Source: UBA4877 sp002399345 (lineage in GTDB: Bacteria; Bacillota; Thermoanaerobacteria; Thermoanaerobacterales; UBA4877). From it: DNA of 64,000 bases. The notes under the pieces were generated by a model. It had not been told where the DNA came from. It ran no database searches and saw only the letters and a program-made list of their open reading frames with translations. Every line of letters begins with the position of its first letter. Positions within the stretch are counted from its first letter, which is position 1. A program made the position numbers and the translations under genes. The stretch spans positions 132,631 through 196,630 of the forward strand of contig DAIORT010000002.1 of assembly GCA_036752905.1 (NCBI GenBank), given 5' to 3'. Below, one piece after another: positions 15,396 to 24,282 of this stretch.

Positions 15396-16385
15396 TTGGA
15401 TAGAAATTCACAAGACTTAATGGATATAGCTCAGAGTTTTAATAATGTAGGGTATGCCTTATATAACCCCAAAAATAATTCCATGTACATATCATATGAA
15501 GCATATACCCTTTTAGGTTTAGTACCTGTAGATAATACGGGTAAGAGAAAACTTTTAGAGACGCTGCATACAAACAGCATTTCTGAAGAGAATTTGTATT
15601 TTAAGTATAAAGAATTCAATGGGAAAGGGCTGATTGTGACCCGTTTATCCCTAAAGAATTCCGAAGGGATAGTCTATCTCTTTATTTTATTGGCCCTGGA
15701 TTTTGTCGATCAGTTAGTAGAAAAAATGCAGGAATATGAGGACTTGCGTGAAGATGAAATACATTCTCATATGGTTGCCCATGAAATAAAGAACTCATTC
15801 ACAGTAATAAAGGGTTTTCTTCAGCTTCTCAAGGCTAAATATAAAAATGACTCTGAATTTTTGGATTTGATTCTAAATGAAACGGAAAGAGCTAATGGTC
15901 TGGCTGCCGGTTTCATACGTTCATCACAGCCAGCGGCAAGCGAAGGAGATACGGCCGATGTAAAGCTCGTTTTGGAAGAGCTTTTGACGAAACTGGAAGT
16001 GGGTCTTACGGGTGGGCATGTTATAAAAAAATGTTTTAAGAATACAAGTCCCGTGCAAATAACCTCCAAGGCTTTGGAGCAGATTTGCCTTAATCTCATT
16101 TTGAATTCTATGGAATCTATGAGCCGGGGCACTATTTATGTCTATGCAGATACCCTAGAAAATGGGTATGTTCGTATAAGGATTGCAGATAACGGCTGCG
16201 GTATTGCATCTGAGGTAAGAGGTAAGATATTTACGTATGGTTTCACCACAAAAAAGAACGGTTCGGGATATGGTCTGGCCATAGTCATGGCCATGCTTCG
16301 CAAATACAATTCAAAGATCCATCTTACAAGCAAGGTAAAAAAAGGAAGTATTTTTACTTTACTTTTATCGCCAGCGCAGGTTTAA
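15396..16385 (+). CDS. Orphan sensor histidine kinase
   Basis: The N-terminal 110 residues look like a PAS-type sensing region without membrane segments, so the kinase is probably cytosolic. The phosphoacceptor helix is HSHMVAHEIKNSFTVIKGFL; the usual proline of HExxNP is replaced by Ser. The ATPase domain has the N box NLILNSMESM, the G1 box IADNGCGI and the G2 box GSGYGLAI. The phosphoacceptor region resembles sporulation kinases that feed Spo0A, and no response regulator lies nearby, so a phosphorelay role is plausible but inferred. GGGTGGTG (15383-15390) is correctly spaced for TTG 15396, while ATG 15381 has no site. Confidence 0.85.
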   Translation: MDRNSQDLMDIAQSFNNVGYALYNPKNNSMYISYEAYTLLGLVPVDNTGKRKLLETLHTNSISEENLYFKYKEFNGKGLIVTRLSLKNSEGIVYLFILLALDFVDQLVEKMQEYEDLREDEIHSHMVAHEIKNSFTVIKGFLQLLKAKYKNDSEFLDLILNETERANGLAAGFIRSSQPAASEGDTADVKLVLEELLTKLEVGLTGGHVIKKCFKNTSPVQITSKALEQICLNLILNSMESMSRGTIYVYADTLENGYVRIRIADNGCGIASEVRGKIFTYGFTTKKNGSGYGLAIVMAMLRKYNSKIHLTSKVKKGSIFTLLLSPAQV

Positions 16386-16402
16386 TCATTTCAGCCTGAA
16401 GG

Positions 16403-16435
16403 CAAAGTACCATTTCCTGGTACCTTGTCTTTTTT
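16403..16435 (+). terminator. Intrinsic terminator after the kinase
   Basis: CAAAGTACCA pairs with TGGTACCTTG (one G-U pair) over a 5-base loop, followed by TCTTTTTT. Confidence 0.88.
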
Positions 16436-16615
16436 ACTTTGGTGAAAATATATAGAGCATTGACTCTAATTTCATATATGCATATGACTTGTTAGGCCTG
16501 GCATTGATCCCGTAAAGTGTTTACTGAAGGTATACAGGCTATGGCAGTGCCAAAAAGTATACATATAAAATGGCAAAGAGTTATATATATCAAATTATTA
16601 GAAGGGGGTATTTGT

Positions 16616-18040
16616 TTGTACACAAAATTTATAGGTAATTTAAGCAATGCTCTTTACACTTATTTGTTACCATTACTATTGATCGGCGGTGGATTATACT
16701 TCTCATTTAAGACAAGGTTCGTTCAACTACGGCTTTTAAAAGACTCCATAAAGATTATGAGAGAACCTGCTAAAGATGAGAAATCAATATCTTCTTTTCA
16801 AGCTTTAATGGTCTCTACAGCTTCAAGGGTTGGTACCGGGAATATTGTAGGTGTATCTACAGCTATAGTTTTAGGAGGGGCAGGATCGGTATTTTGGATG
16901 TGGGTGGTTGCTATTCTTGGGGCGGCATCTGCTTTTATTGAAAGTACTCTTGCACAAATTTATAAGAAACGTGATGAGGATGGAGGCTTCTATGGCGGAC
17001 CTGCATATTATATTGAAAATGGATTAAAAAATAGGACTGTAGGGATGATTTTTGCAATCATTCTTATCGTCACTTATATGGTAGGTTTTAATATGTTGGC
17101 TGCTTATAATGTAAGCTCGTCATTTAGTACATATAGTTTTTGGGATCCAGAGACGTCACCAATAATTATTGGTATAATTTTAGCGGTATTAACAGCCGTT
17201 AGTATTTTTGGCGGGGATAAAAGATTAAGCCAAATCACCTCATATCTTGTACCCATTATGTCAACGGCATATATTATTGTTGCAATTATTATAATAATAA
17301 AGAATGTAACATTGATACCCAGAATATTTGCAGATATATTTACACAAGCATTTGATATTAAATCTATTTTTGGCGGCTTTACCGGATCTTGTGTTATGTT
17401 GGGACTAAAAAGAGGTCTATATTCTAACGAGGCAGGTATCGGTTCGGCTCCAAATGCGGCAGCGTCGGCTGACACATCCCATCCGGCCAAGCAAGGATTG
17501 GTTCAAGTTATGTCAGTTTATTTAGATACAATAATTATCTGCACAGCAACTGCATTTATGCTATTAGCTTCCGGTGTTGTTCCAACTCCTGAGATGGCGG
17601 GTGCGCCATATAATGTGGCTGCATTAAAGGCCAGCTTTGGAAACTTTGGCCAATACTTTTTTTCATTTGCACTATTTTTATTTGGTTTTACAACCCTCAT
17701 AGGGAATTATTTTTATGCAGAATCTAATTTAAACTATATTATTGGTAAAAAGCCAAGCAAGACAACTTTGATAATTTTCCGTGTTGCTGCGGTTCTTATA
17801 GTCTTATTTGGAACAGAACTCGAATTTAGCGTAGCGTGGGATACGGCGGATGTATTAATGGCATTCATGGCAATGATTAATATTCCAGCAATTTTCATAT
17901 TAAAAGATCCGGCAATTAAATGTATGAGTGACTATAGTGAGCAAAGAAAGAATGGGAAAAATCCAGTGTTTAAAGCTTCCTCCATAGGCTTAAAAGATAA
18001 AGTCGATTTCTGGGGAGATACGGCAGAGCAAAACAAATAG
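16616..18040 (+). CDS. Alanine/glycine:cation symporter (AgcS family)
   Basis: This is a sodium- or proton-coupled alanine/glycine importer of the inner membrane with about ten membrane segments. The family features STASRVGTGNIVGVSTAI and GLKRGLYSNEAGIGSAPNAAASA are clearly visible. The frame is open upstream to 16517, but the site GAAGGGGG (16601-16608) points to TTG 16616, which gives a normal N-terminus (LYTKFIGNLSN) and 475 residues. A weak promoter, TTGACT with TATGAC 17 bases on (16460-16488), may drive it. The gene stands alone between terminators. Its base composition is slightly more AT-rich than its neighbours by eye. Confidence 0.93.
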   Translation: MYTKFIGNLSNALYTYLLPLLLIGGGLYFSFKTRFVQLRLLKDSIKIMREPAKDEKSISSFQALMVSTASRVGTGNIVGVSTAIVLGGAGSVFWMWVVAILGAASAFIESTLAQIYKKRDEDGGFYGGPAYYIENGLKNRTVGMIFAIILIVTYMVGFNMLAAYNVSSSFSTYSFWDPETSPIIIGIILAVLTAVSIFGGDKRLSQITSYLVPIMSTAYIIVAIIIIIKNVTLIPRIFADIFTQAFDIKSIFGGFTGSCVMLGLKRGLYSNEAGIGSAPNAAASADTSHPAKQGLVQVMSVYLDTIIICTATAFMLLASGVVPTPEMAGAPYNVAALKASFGNFGQYFFSFALFLFGFTTLIGNYFYAESNLNYIIGKKPSKTTLIIFRVAAVLIVLFGTELEFSVAWDTADVLMAFMAMINIPAIFILKDPAIKCMSDYSEQRKNGKNPVFKASSIGLKDKVDFWGDTAEQNK

Positions 18041-18051
18041 ATTGATATTAC

Positions 18052-18097
18052 AAGGCTATCAGGGATTTGTTAAATCTCCCGATAGCCTTTTATCTTT
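18052..18097 (+). terminator. Intrinsic terminator after the symporter
   Basis: A long interrupted stem pairs AAGGCTATC-AGGGATTT with AAATCTCCC-GATAGCCTT, followed by TTATCTTT. Confidence 0.9.
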
Positions 18098-18466
18098 ACT
18101 CGTGAGATTAACACTGATTGTTATATACTAATTTTGAATAAAATTTTAAGAGATTTTTACTAATACGAGGAATATTCTAATCCTTCTTACGATAAGCGTC
18201 TAGCTGTTTTTATTAATGCATAAGTATTACTCAGTGAATTTAATCCTGCAATTTTCGAGAAATGGCTTTCCCAGCAAGGCAAATTTTGTTATAATAGAAG
18301 TGTTCATAATCAATGAAATATTAAACCGAAGCGAGGGCTGTGTTTGTGGGGCATATGGGAATATAATAATATAAGGTGAAAGCATATTTCATGCTCCATT
18401 TTTTCATAATGGATAAAGAATGGACATAAGGTCCTTATGGAATTCTAAAAAAAGGAGGCAGCGGTA
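18098..18466 (+). promoter_or_regulatory. Leader and promoter region of the methylmalonyl-CoA operon
   Basis: This 369-base gap has no gene. It holds an extended -10 element (TGTTATAAT, 18287-18295) with only a weak -35, implying a leader of about 165 bases. Within the leader are a small AGCAT/ATGCT hairpin followed by a T-run (18381-18405) and a compact inverted repeat CATAAGGTCCTTATG (18425-18439), which could be an operator or a late attenuator hairpin. I looked for B12-box or other riboswitch signatures and saw none. An 18-base segment at 18220-18237 recurs at 32316-32333. Confidence 0.5.
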
Positions 18467-20146
18467 ATGTCTGACAAAGATGACATTGAAGAAATAAAAA
18501 AAGCAAGGGAAAAGTGGGAAGCAGGGTCCGTTAAAAAGACAATATCACGTTTCCCGGAGAGAAAAGAAAATTTTTCTACAGACTCTGGAATTGAGGTGAA
18601 GAGGACATATACCCCCGAGGATACTAAAGATCAGAAATATCTGGATGATATAGGATTTCCCGGTGAATATCCATACACCCGCGGGGTTCAGCCTACCCAG
18701 TACAGGGGAAGATTCTGGACGATGAGGCAGTATGCGGGATTTGGAGATGCAGAGGAATCCAATGAAAGGTACAAGTATTTACTCTCTCAAGGGCAGACGG
18801 GACTTAGCATTGCCTTTGACCTTCCTACCCAGATCGGTTATGATTCCGATGCTTCGCTGGCTGAGGGAGAGGTTGGCAAGGTTGGCGTTGCCATATCCTC
18901 GTTGGCGGATATGGAGGTTTTGTTTGAAGGAATTCCCTTGGATAAGGTCAGTACGTCAATGACAATAAATGCACCTGCTGCCATACTGCTGGCCATGTAT
19001 ATAGTTGTGGCCGAAAAACAAGGTGTCGGCATGGAAAAGCTTAAGGGGACTATACAGAATGATATACTCAAGGAATATGTGGCGAGAGGTACATATATAT
19101 TTCCACCGGCTCCGTCTATGCGTCTTATTACGGACATTTTTGAATTCTGTGCCAAGAATGTGCCTAAGTGGAATACCATAAGTATAAGCGGTTATCATAT
19201 CAGAGAAGCCGGTTCAACGGCTGTACAGGAGGTTGCTTTTACACTGGCGGATGGTATTGCTTATGTTAATGCCGCATTAAAGGCCGGTCTGGATGTGGAT
19301 GAGTTTGCACCGCGGTTATCGTTTTTCTTTAATGCCAACAACAACCTGTTTCAGGAGGCAGCTAAGTTCAGGGCAGCCAGAAGGTTGTGGGCAAGGATAA
19401 TGAAAGAAAGGTTTGGCGCGAAGAATCCTAAGTCATTGAAACTGCGTTTTCATACTCAGACCGGTGGATCAACGCTTACGGCACAACAGCCGGACAACAA
19501 TATTGTGAGGGTGACCTTGCAGGCTTTGGAGGCGGTACTGGGCGGAACACAGTCACTTCATACAAATTCTAGGGAAGAGGCGCTTTCACTTCCTACCGAA
19601 GATTCGGTAAGGATAGCGCTACGGACGCAGCAGATAATAGCCTATGAGAGTGGAGTGGCAGATACGGTGGATCCGTTGGCCGGATCCTACTATGTGGAAT
19701 CTCTTACTGATGATATTGAAAAAAGGGCTATGGATTATATAAAGAAGATAGACGATCTGGGAGGTGCACCTAAGGCTATTGAACAAGGCTATATGCAAAA
19801 GGAAATACAGGATGCAGCGTATGTGTACCAGAAGTCTGTGGAATCTGGGGAAACGGTGGTAGTGGGCATGAATAAGTTTAAGATTGATGAGCAGCCGCCC
19901 AAAAATCTTTTGAAGGTCGATCCTGCCGTTGCCGAAAAACAAAATGTACGGCTGGCGAAATTAAGAAAAGACAGGGATAATGAGAAGGTGAAGCAGGCTT
20001 TAAGAGAGGTGGAAAAGGCTGCACGCGGCGAGGAGAATCTTATGCCTTACTTTATAAAGGCTGTCAAGGAGTATGCAACCCTAGGGGAAATATGCGATGT
20101 TTTGAGAAAAGTATTTGGAGAATATCAGGAATCGGTAATATTATAA
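18467..20146 (+). CDS. mcmA1: Methylmalonyl-CoA mutase, large (catalytic) chain
   Basis: This chain of the B12-dependent mutase interconverts (R)-methylmalonyl-CoA and succinyl-CoA; the B12-binding domain is the separate next gene, as in archaeal and many clostridial enzymes. Family landmarks are TMRQYAGFG, LSIAFDLPTQIGYDSD, GTIQNDILKEYVARGTYIFP, ISISGYHIREAGSTAVQE and GGTQSLHTNS. The Arg in YVARGTYI matches the carboxylate-binding Arg207 of the Propionibacterium enzyme in my recalled alignment, favouring methylmalonyl-CoA over isobutyryl-CoA. The residue matching Tyr89 is Gln75 here. AAAAAGGAGG precedes the ATG. It heads an eight-gene operon through mmdB. Confidence 0.92.
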   Translation: MSDKDDIEEIKKAREKWEAGSVKKTISRFPERKENFSTDSGIEVKRTYTPEDTKDQKYLDDIGFPGEYPYTRGVQPTQYRGRFWTMRQYAGFGDAEESNERYKYLLSQGQTGLSIAFDLPTQIGYDSDASLAEGEVGKVGVAISSLADMEVLFEGIPLDKVSTSMTINAPAAILLAMYIVVAEKQGVGMEKLKGTIQNDILKEYVARGTYIFPPAPSMRLITDIFEFCAKNVPKWNTISISGYHIREAGSTAVQEVAFTLADGIAYVNAALKAGLDVDEFAPRLSFFFNANNNLFQEAAKFRAARRLWARIMKERFGAKNPKSLKLRFHTQTGGSTLTAQQPDNNIVRVTLQALEAVLGGTQSLHTNSREEALSLPTEDSVRIALRTQQIIAYESGVADTVDPLAGSYYVESLTDDIEKRAMDYIKKIDDLGGAPKAIEQGYMQKEIQDAAYVYQKSVESGETVVVGMNKFKIDEQPPKNLLKVDPAVAEKQNVRLAKLRKDRDNEKVKQALREVEKAARGEENLMPYFIKAVKEYATLGEICDVLRKVFGEYQESVIL

Positions 20147-20159
20147 GGAGGTTAAGGAT

Positions 20160-20561
20160 ATGAGCAGACCCATAAGGGTATTGGTAGCAAAGCCCGGTTT
20201 GGACGGCCATGACAGGGGAGCCAAGGTTGTTGCCCGGGCACTCAGAGATGCAGGGATGGAGGTCATTTATACCGGCCTCAGACAAACACCGGAACAGATT
20301 GCCGAGGCAGCTATACAGGAGGATGTGGACGTTGTGGCCATGAGCATTTTATCGGGTGCGCATAATACGCTTCTTCCCAAGGTGGTTAAGCTTTTGAAAG
20401 AAAAGGGAGCAGGTGACAAATTGGTGGTAGGTGGGGGAGTTATACCGGCCGATGATATACCATACTTGAAATCTCAGGGTATAGCAGAGATATTTACTCC
20501 CGGTACACCAACTTCAGAGTCAGTGGAATTTATAAAATCTCACGTCAGGATTGATTCATAA
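20160..20561 (+). CDS. mcmA2: Methylmalonyl-CoA mutase, B12-binding chain
   Basis: This 133-residue protein is the cobalamin-binding subunit of the mutase. The DGHDRG motif (DxHxxG) at residues 15-20 supplies the histidine ligand to cobalt, followed by SILSGAH and GGGVIPADD, which surround the nucleotide tail. The length is that of the free-standing domain. AAGGAGG lies at a good distance from the ATG, and the stop codon overlaps the start of meaB (TAATG). It would pair with the product of the preceding gene. Confidence 0.95.
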   Translation: MSRPIRVLVAKPGLDGHDRGAKVVARALRDAGMEVIYTGLRQTPEQIAEAAIQEDVDVVAMSILSGAHNTLLPKVVKLLKEKGAGDKLVVGGGVIPADDIPYLKSQGIAEIFTPGTPTSESVEFIKSHVRIDS

Positions 20562-21502
20562 TGGATATTAAAAGAGGCATAATTGAGGGTAACAGGGTTG
20601 CCCTGGCAAAATTAATAACCATGGCGGAGGATGGCAGGCAGGAGGCAATAGATATAATCCGCGAGCTGTATGGGAAAAGCGGGTTAGCCTATATTATCGG
20701 TATAACGGGTCCTCCGGGTGTAGGCAAGAGCACGCTTACGGCGGGCCTGGCCAAGATGTATTCAGATCTCGGTAAAAGAGTAGGCATCATTGCATGTGAT
20801 CCTACCAGCCCTTATACCGGAGGTGCCATACTGGGAGATAGGATAAGGATGCAGAAGCTTTTTACCGACCCGAACATATTTATACGGAGCATGGGTTCCC
20901 GGGGTCATCTGGGCGGGCTTTCGATGAGTACCAGAATTACTTCACGCATAATGGATATATTCGGAATGGATTATATCTTTATCGAAACGGTAGGCGTGGG
21001 CCAATCGGAGGTGGAGATTGCAGATATGGCGGATACCACTATCATGGTTCTTGCTCCCGGCCTGGGTGATGATATACAGGCGATGAAAGCTGGTATAATG
21101 GAAATAGGGAATGTTTTTGTCGTAAACAAATGTGACAGGGACGGTGCTGATAAAACAGCCAGGGAGATTGAGGCCATGCTGGACTTTAATGATAAATCCG
21201 CATGGAGACCCAAAGTAATAAAGGCCGCTGCGCAAGCAGACGAAGGTTTGGACAATATTACAAATGCTGTAGGAGAACACGAGAAATATATTAAAGAGTC
21301 GGACATATTTATGAGCAAAAGAAAAGAGCATATCAAAGAGGAAATTATGGAGCTGGCCACGAACAGCATTATGTCTGATATTATGTCACGGTTGCCAAAG
21401 GATGAACTTAATAGTATTGTAGATAAGACTGTAAATGGTGAAACAGACCCATACAGTGCCGCAAATTGTATATTGAAGCCATTAAGAGATCGTTCGGTTT
21501 AA
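20561..21502 (+). CDS. meaB: MeaB G-protein chaperone of the mutase
   Basis: MeaB/ArgK GTPases load and protect the adenosylcobalamin cofactor of methylmalonyl-CoA mutase. The P-loop GITGPPGVGKST is near residues 48-59, DPTSPYTGGAILGDRIRM is the family metal-binding segment, ETVGVGQSE matches the switch region, and NKCDRD is the guanine-specificity motif. At 313 residues it has the normal size. Its start overlaps the stop of the B12-binding chain, so the two are translationally coupled. Confidence 0.95.
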   Translation: MDIKRGIIEGNRVALAKLITMAEDGRQEAIDIIRELYGKSGLAYIIGITGPPGVGKSTLTAGLAKMYSDLGKRVGIIACDPTSPYTGGAILGDRIRMQKLFTDPNIFIRSMGSRGHLGGLSMSTRITSRIMDIFGMDYIFIETVGVGQSEVEIADMADTTIMVLAPGLGDDIQAMKAGIMEIGNVFVVNKCDRDGADKTAREIEAMLDFNDKSAWRPKVIKAAAQADEGLDNITNAVGEHEKYIKESDIFMSKRKEHIKEEIMELATNSIMSDIMSRLPKDELNSIVDKTVNGETDPYSAANCILKPLRDRSV

Positions 21503-21556
21503 GATTAAGATCACAAACTTGGTGCAATTAAGGAAAAATAAAAAAGGAGGGATTTG

Positions 21557-21958
21557 ATGATACAAAAGGTAGATCACATAGGTATTGCAGTTAAAAGTAT
21601 TGATGATGTACTTTGCTTTTATCAGGATATCCTGGGCATTAAATGCAACGGTACGGAGGTTGTAGAGGAGCAGCATGTGAAGACAGCCTTTTTGCCGTTG
21701 GGTGATTGTGAGATAGAACTTTTGGAGTCTACTACTGAAGACGGTACGATTGCTAAATTTATAGAAAAAAAGGGTGAGGGTATACAGCATATTGCACTCA
21801 GGGTGAACGACATAGATGCCACATTAGAGGAAATGAATAAGAAGGGGATAAGGCTTATTGATAAGAAAGCGAGGAAAGGAGCGGGAGGCGCAAGTATAGC
21901 TTTTTTACATCCTAAAAGTACACATGGTGTCTTACTAGAACTTTGCGAGAGAAAATAG
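21557..21958 (+). CDS. mce: Methylmalonyl-CoA epimerase
   Basis: This 133-residue vicinal-oxygen-chelate-fold enzyme interconverts the (S) and (R) forms of methylmalonyl-CoA, linking the decarboxylase to the mutase. Metal ligands are likely the His of VDHIGIAV, the His of IQHIALRV and the Glu of LLELCE. AAGGAGGG lies just upstream, favouring ATG 21557 over TTG 21554. It sits between meaB and mmdA in the operon. Confidence 0.95.
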   Translation: MIQKVDHIGIAVKSIDDVLCFYQDILGIKCNGTEVVEEQHVKTAFLPLGDCEIELLESTTEDGTIAKFIEKKGEGIQHIALRVNDIDATLEEMNKKGIRLIDKKARKGAGGASIAFLHPKSTHGVLLELCERK

Positions 21959-21973
21959 GCGGGGGGTATGATG

Positions 21974-23524
21974 ATGAAGGTAAGTGAAAGAATCGACGAC
22001 CTTAAGAAAAAGAGGGAGAAGGTCCAGCTTGGCGGTGGGCCTAAGAGGATTGAGAAACAGCATAAAAAAGGTAAGCTTACGGCCAGGGAAAGAATAGAGT
22101 ATTTTATGGACAATGACAGTTTTGTTGAGACCGATACCTTTGTGGAGCACAGAAGTACCGATTTTGGTATGGACAAAACCGAGATTCCGGGCGAGGGCGT
22201 GGTCACCGGCTACGGAACGGCAAACGGAAGGCTTGTTTGTGTATATGCACAGGACTTTACCGCTATGGGCGGCTCACTGGGTGAATATCAAGCCAAGAAG
22301 ATGTGTAATGTAATGGATAAAGCACTTAAAATGGGCGTTCCTCTTGTAGGATTAAATGATTCCGGTGGTGCCCGCATTCAAGAGGGTGTGGATGCCCTCT
22401 CCGGTTATGGCGATATCTTTTACAGAAACACTATAGCTTCGGGGGTTATACCTCAGATTTCGGCAATTATGGGTCCATGTGCCGGAGGTGCCGTATATTC
22501 TCCCGCACTGACTGATTTTGTATTTATGGTGAATGGTACGAGCCAGGTATTTATAACCGGGCCGCAGGTTGTTAAATCTGTTACGGGTGAGGATGTTACG
22601 CAAGAGGAATTGGGCGGTGCTGTGACTCACAGTACGACCAGTGGTGTAGCGCATTTCATGGCTGATAGTGACGAGGAATGCCTGGATCAGATAAGGATGC
22701 TTTTAAGTTATCTTCCTTCCAACAATCTGGAGAAAGCTCCTCACGTTAAAACGGGGGATGATGTCAACAGGGTGGCTACTAAGCTGGACGAGGTTGTGCC
22801 CGATAATCCCAATAAGGCCTATGATATTAAGGATGTCATAAGGGAAACAGTTGATAACGGTGAATTTATGGAGGTAATGAAGGGGTATGCCCGAAATATA
22901 GTCACATGTTACGCGAGGATAGGCGGGGATAGTATAGGAATAATAGCAAACCAGCCGAGCTATCTTGCGGGAAGCCTGGATATAAATGCCTCGGACAAGG
23001 CGGCAAGATTCATAAGGACATGCGATGCTTTTAATATACCGGTCATCAATTTTGTGGATGTCCCGGGCTATCTGCCGGGCACAAATCAGGAATACGGCGG
23101 CATTGAAAGGCATGGTGCCAAACTTCTCTATGCCTATTCGGAGGCGACTGTGCCTAAGATTACCGTGATTATCAGAAAGGCATACGGCGGAGCCTATATT
23201 GCCATGTGCTCTCGACATTTGGGAGCTGACGCCGTGTTTGCATGGCCGACAGCTGAGATAGCAGTCATGGGACCAGATGGAGCCGCTAATATTGTATTCA
23301 AAAACGAGATCAAAGAGTCGGAAGATCCTGCTGTAATGAGGAAGCAAAAGATAGAAGAGTATAAAGAAAATTTTGCAAATCCATATAGGGCTGCTGCGCG
23401 GGGATACATTGATGATGTTATTGAACCGAGATTTACGCGGCAGTACATAGCTTCCAGCTTGGAAATGCTGAAGAGCAAGAGAGAGACAAGGCCTGCTAAA
23501 AAGCATGGTAATATGCCTGTTTAG
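21974..23524 (+). CDS. mmdA: Methylmalonyl-CoA decarboxylase alpha (carboxyltransferase)
   Basis: MmdA moves the carboxyl group of (S)-methylmalonyl-CoA to biotin on MmdC, releasing propionyl-CoA. It is a 516-residue acyl-CoA carboxyltransferase with the paired oxyanion-hole segments GLNDSGGARIQEGV and MGPCAGGAVYSPAL in the N-terminal half and YGGAYIAMCSRHLGAD in the C-terminal half. Three ATGs lie in a row at 21968, 21971 and 21974; the GGGGGG site fits the last two best. Propionyl-CoA carboxylase beta is the close alternative, but the mmdD, mmdC and mmdB neighbours decide for the sodium-pumping decarboxylase. Confidence 0.93.
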   Translation: MKVSERIDDLKKKREKVQLGGGPKRIEKQHKKGKLTARERIEYFMDNDSFVETDTFVEHRSTDFGMDKTEIPGEGVVTGYGTANGRLVCVYAQDFTAMGGSLGEYQAKKMCNVMDKALKMGVPLVGLNDSGGARIQEGVDALSGYGDIFYRNTIASGVIPQISAIMGPCAGGAVYSPALTDFVFMVNGTSQVFITGPQVVKSVTGEDVTQEELGGAVTHSTTSGVAHFMADSDEECLDQIRMLLSYLPSNNLEKAPHVKTGDDVNRVATKLDEVVPDNPNKAYDIKDVIRETVDNGEFMEVMKGYARNIVTCYARIGGDSIGIIANQPSYLAGSLDINASDKAARFIRTCDAFNIPVINFVDVPGYLPGTNQEYGGIERHGAKLLYAYSEATVPKITVIIRKAYGGAYIAMCSRHLGADAVFAWPTAEIAVMGPDGAANIVFKNEIKESEDPAVMRKQKIEEYKENFANPYRAAARGYIDDVIEPRFTRQYIASSLEMLKSKRETRPAKKHGNMPV

Positions 23525-23534
23525 GGGTGATGGT

Positions 23535-23876
23535 ATGGCAAGTGGTAATGAACTTGGAATGGTTACTGTGGTTGGTATGGGTATAGTTTTTGCTGTTTTA
23601 ATCATTCTGGCACTTATTATATTCTGTTTCAGGTATATATTTAAGGAAAACCAGAAAAGTGCTGTAAATGAACCGGAAAAGGTGCTGGAAGAAAGCAAAG
23701 GAGATTCAGATAAGATGATGGATGAAGAACTGGTTGCAGTCATTGCTGCGGCAATAGCCGACACAAATCCGGATATGAGGTTTGTTGTCAGAAGCATAGT
23801 AAGGCTGCCTGATGCCTCTTCCTCATGGGGGAGGATAGCAATACAGGAACAGACAAATACAAGGACAGGGAGGTAA
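23535..23876 (+). CDS. mmdD: Methylmalonyl-CoA decarboxylase delta (OadG family)
   Basis: This small subunit anchors and assembles the decarboxylase. One membrane segment (about residues 10-32, GIVFAVLIILALIIFCF) is followed by a charged linker and a C-terminal part with VAAIAAAIADTNP and the segment FVVRSIVRLP. The frame is open from 23505, inside mmdA, but AGGGGTGATGG fits ATG 23535, giving 113 residues. It lies between mmdA and mmdC as in other Mmd operons. Confidence 0.85.
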   Translation: MASGNELGMVTVVGMGIVFAVLIILALIIFCFRYIFKENQKSAVNEPEKVLEESKGDSDKMMDEELVAVIAAAIADTNPDMRFVVRSIVRLPDASSSWGRIAIQEQTNTRTGR

Positions 23877-23880
23877 TAAT

Positions 23881-24270
23881 ATGAAAAAATATAGGATAAC
23901 CGTAAACGGGAATGCATATGATGTTGAGGTGGAAGAACTTCAGGATAAAGCGGACAGGCCAGTTGCATCGACACCGCAGCCACAGCCGGAACCGGCAAAG
24001 AGGGCTGCTGCACCAAGATCTAAAACGCAGCCGAGTCCAAAGCATGCATCATCTTCGCCGAAGGCACTTAAGGCTCCGATGCCGGGGACAATATTGGATA
24101 TAAAAGTAAAAGAAGGAGAGGCAGTAAAAAAGGGTCAGGTTCTTATGATTTTGGAGGCCATGAAGATGGAAAATGAAATACTTGCTTCGGATGATGGAAA
24201 GGTCAAAGGTATATATGTTCAGAAGGGGGCTTCTGTTAATACCGGTGATCCTCTGGTTGATTTCGCTTAG
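23881..24270 (+). CDS. mmdC: Methylmalonyl-CoA decarboxylase gamma (biotin carrier)
   Basis: This is a 129-residue biotin carrier. An N-terminal beta segment (MKKYRITVNG) leads into a Pro/Ala/Lys-rich flexible linker (about residues 27-65) and a biotinyl domain with the motif EAMKMEN; Lys95 is the expected biotin site. It shuttles CO2 from MmdA to the membrane subunit MmdB. The biotin ligase gene birA lies one gene further on. Confidence 0.96.
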   Translation: MKKYRITVNGNAYDVEVEELQDKADRPVASTPQPQPEPAKRAAAPRSKTQPSPKHASSSPKALKAPMPGTILDIKVKEGEAVKKGQVLMILEAMKMENEILASDDGKVKGIYVQKGASVNTGDPLVDFA

Positions 24271-24282
24271 GGGGTATTTATT

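Noticed and set aside
22703..24016. 437-codon antisense open frame across mmdA-mmdD-mmdC
   Set aside because: It lies opposite four strongly supported genes of the operon, has no sensible domain content and an unnatural composition; it is a shadow frame.
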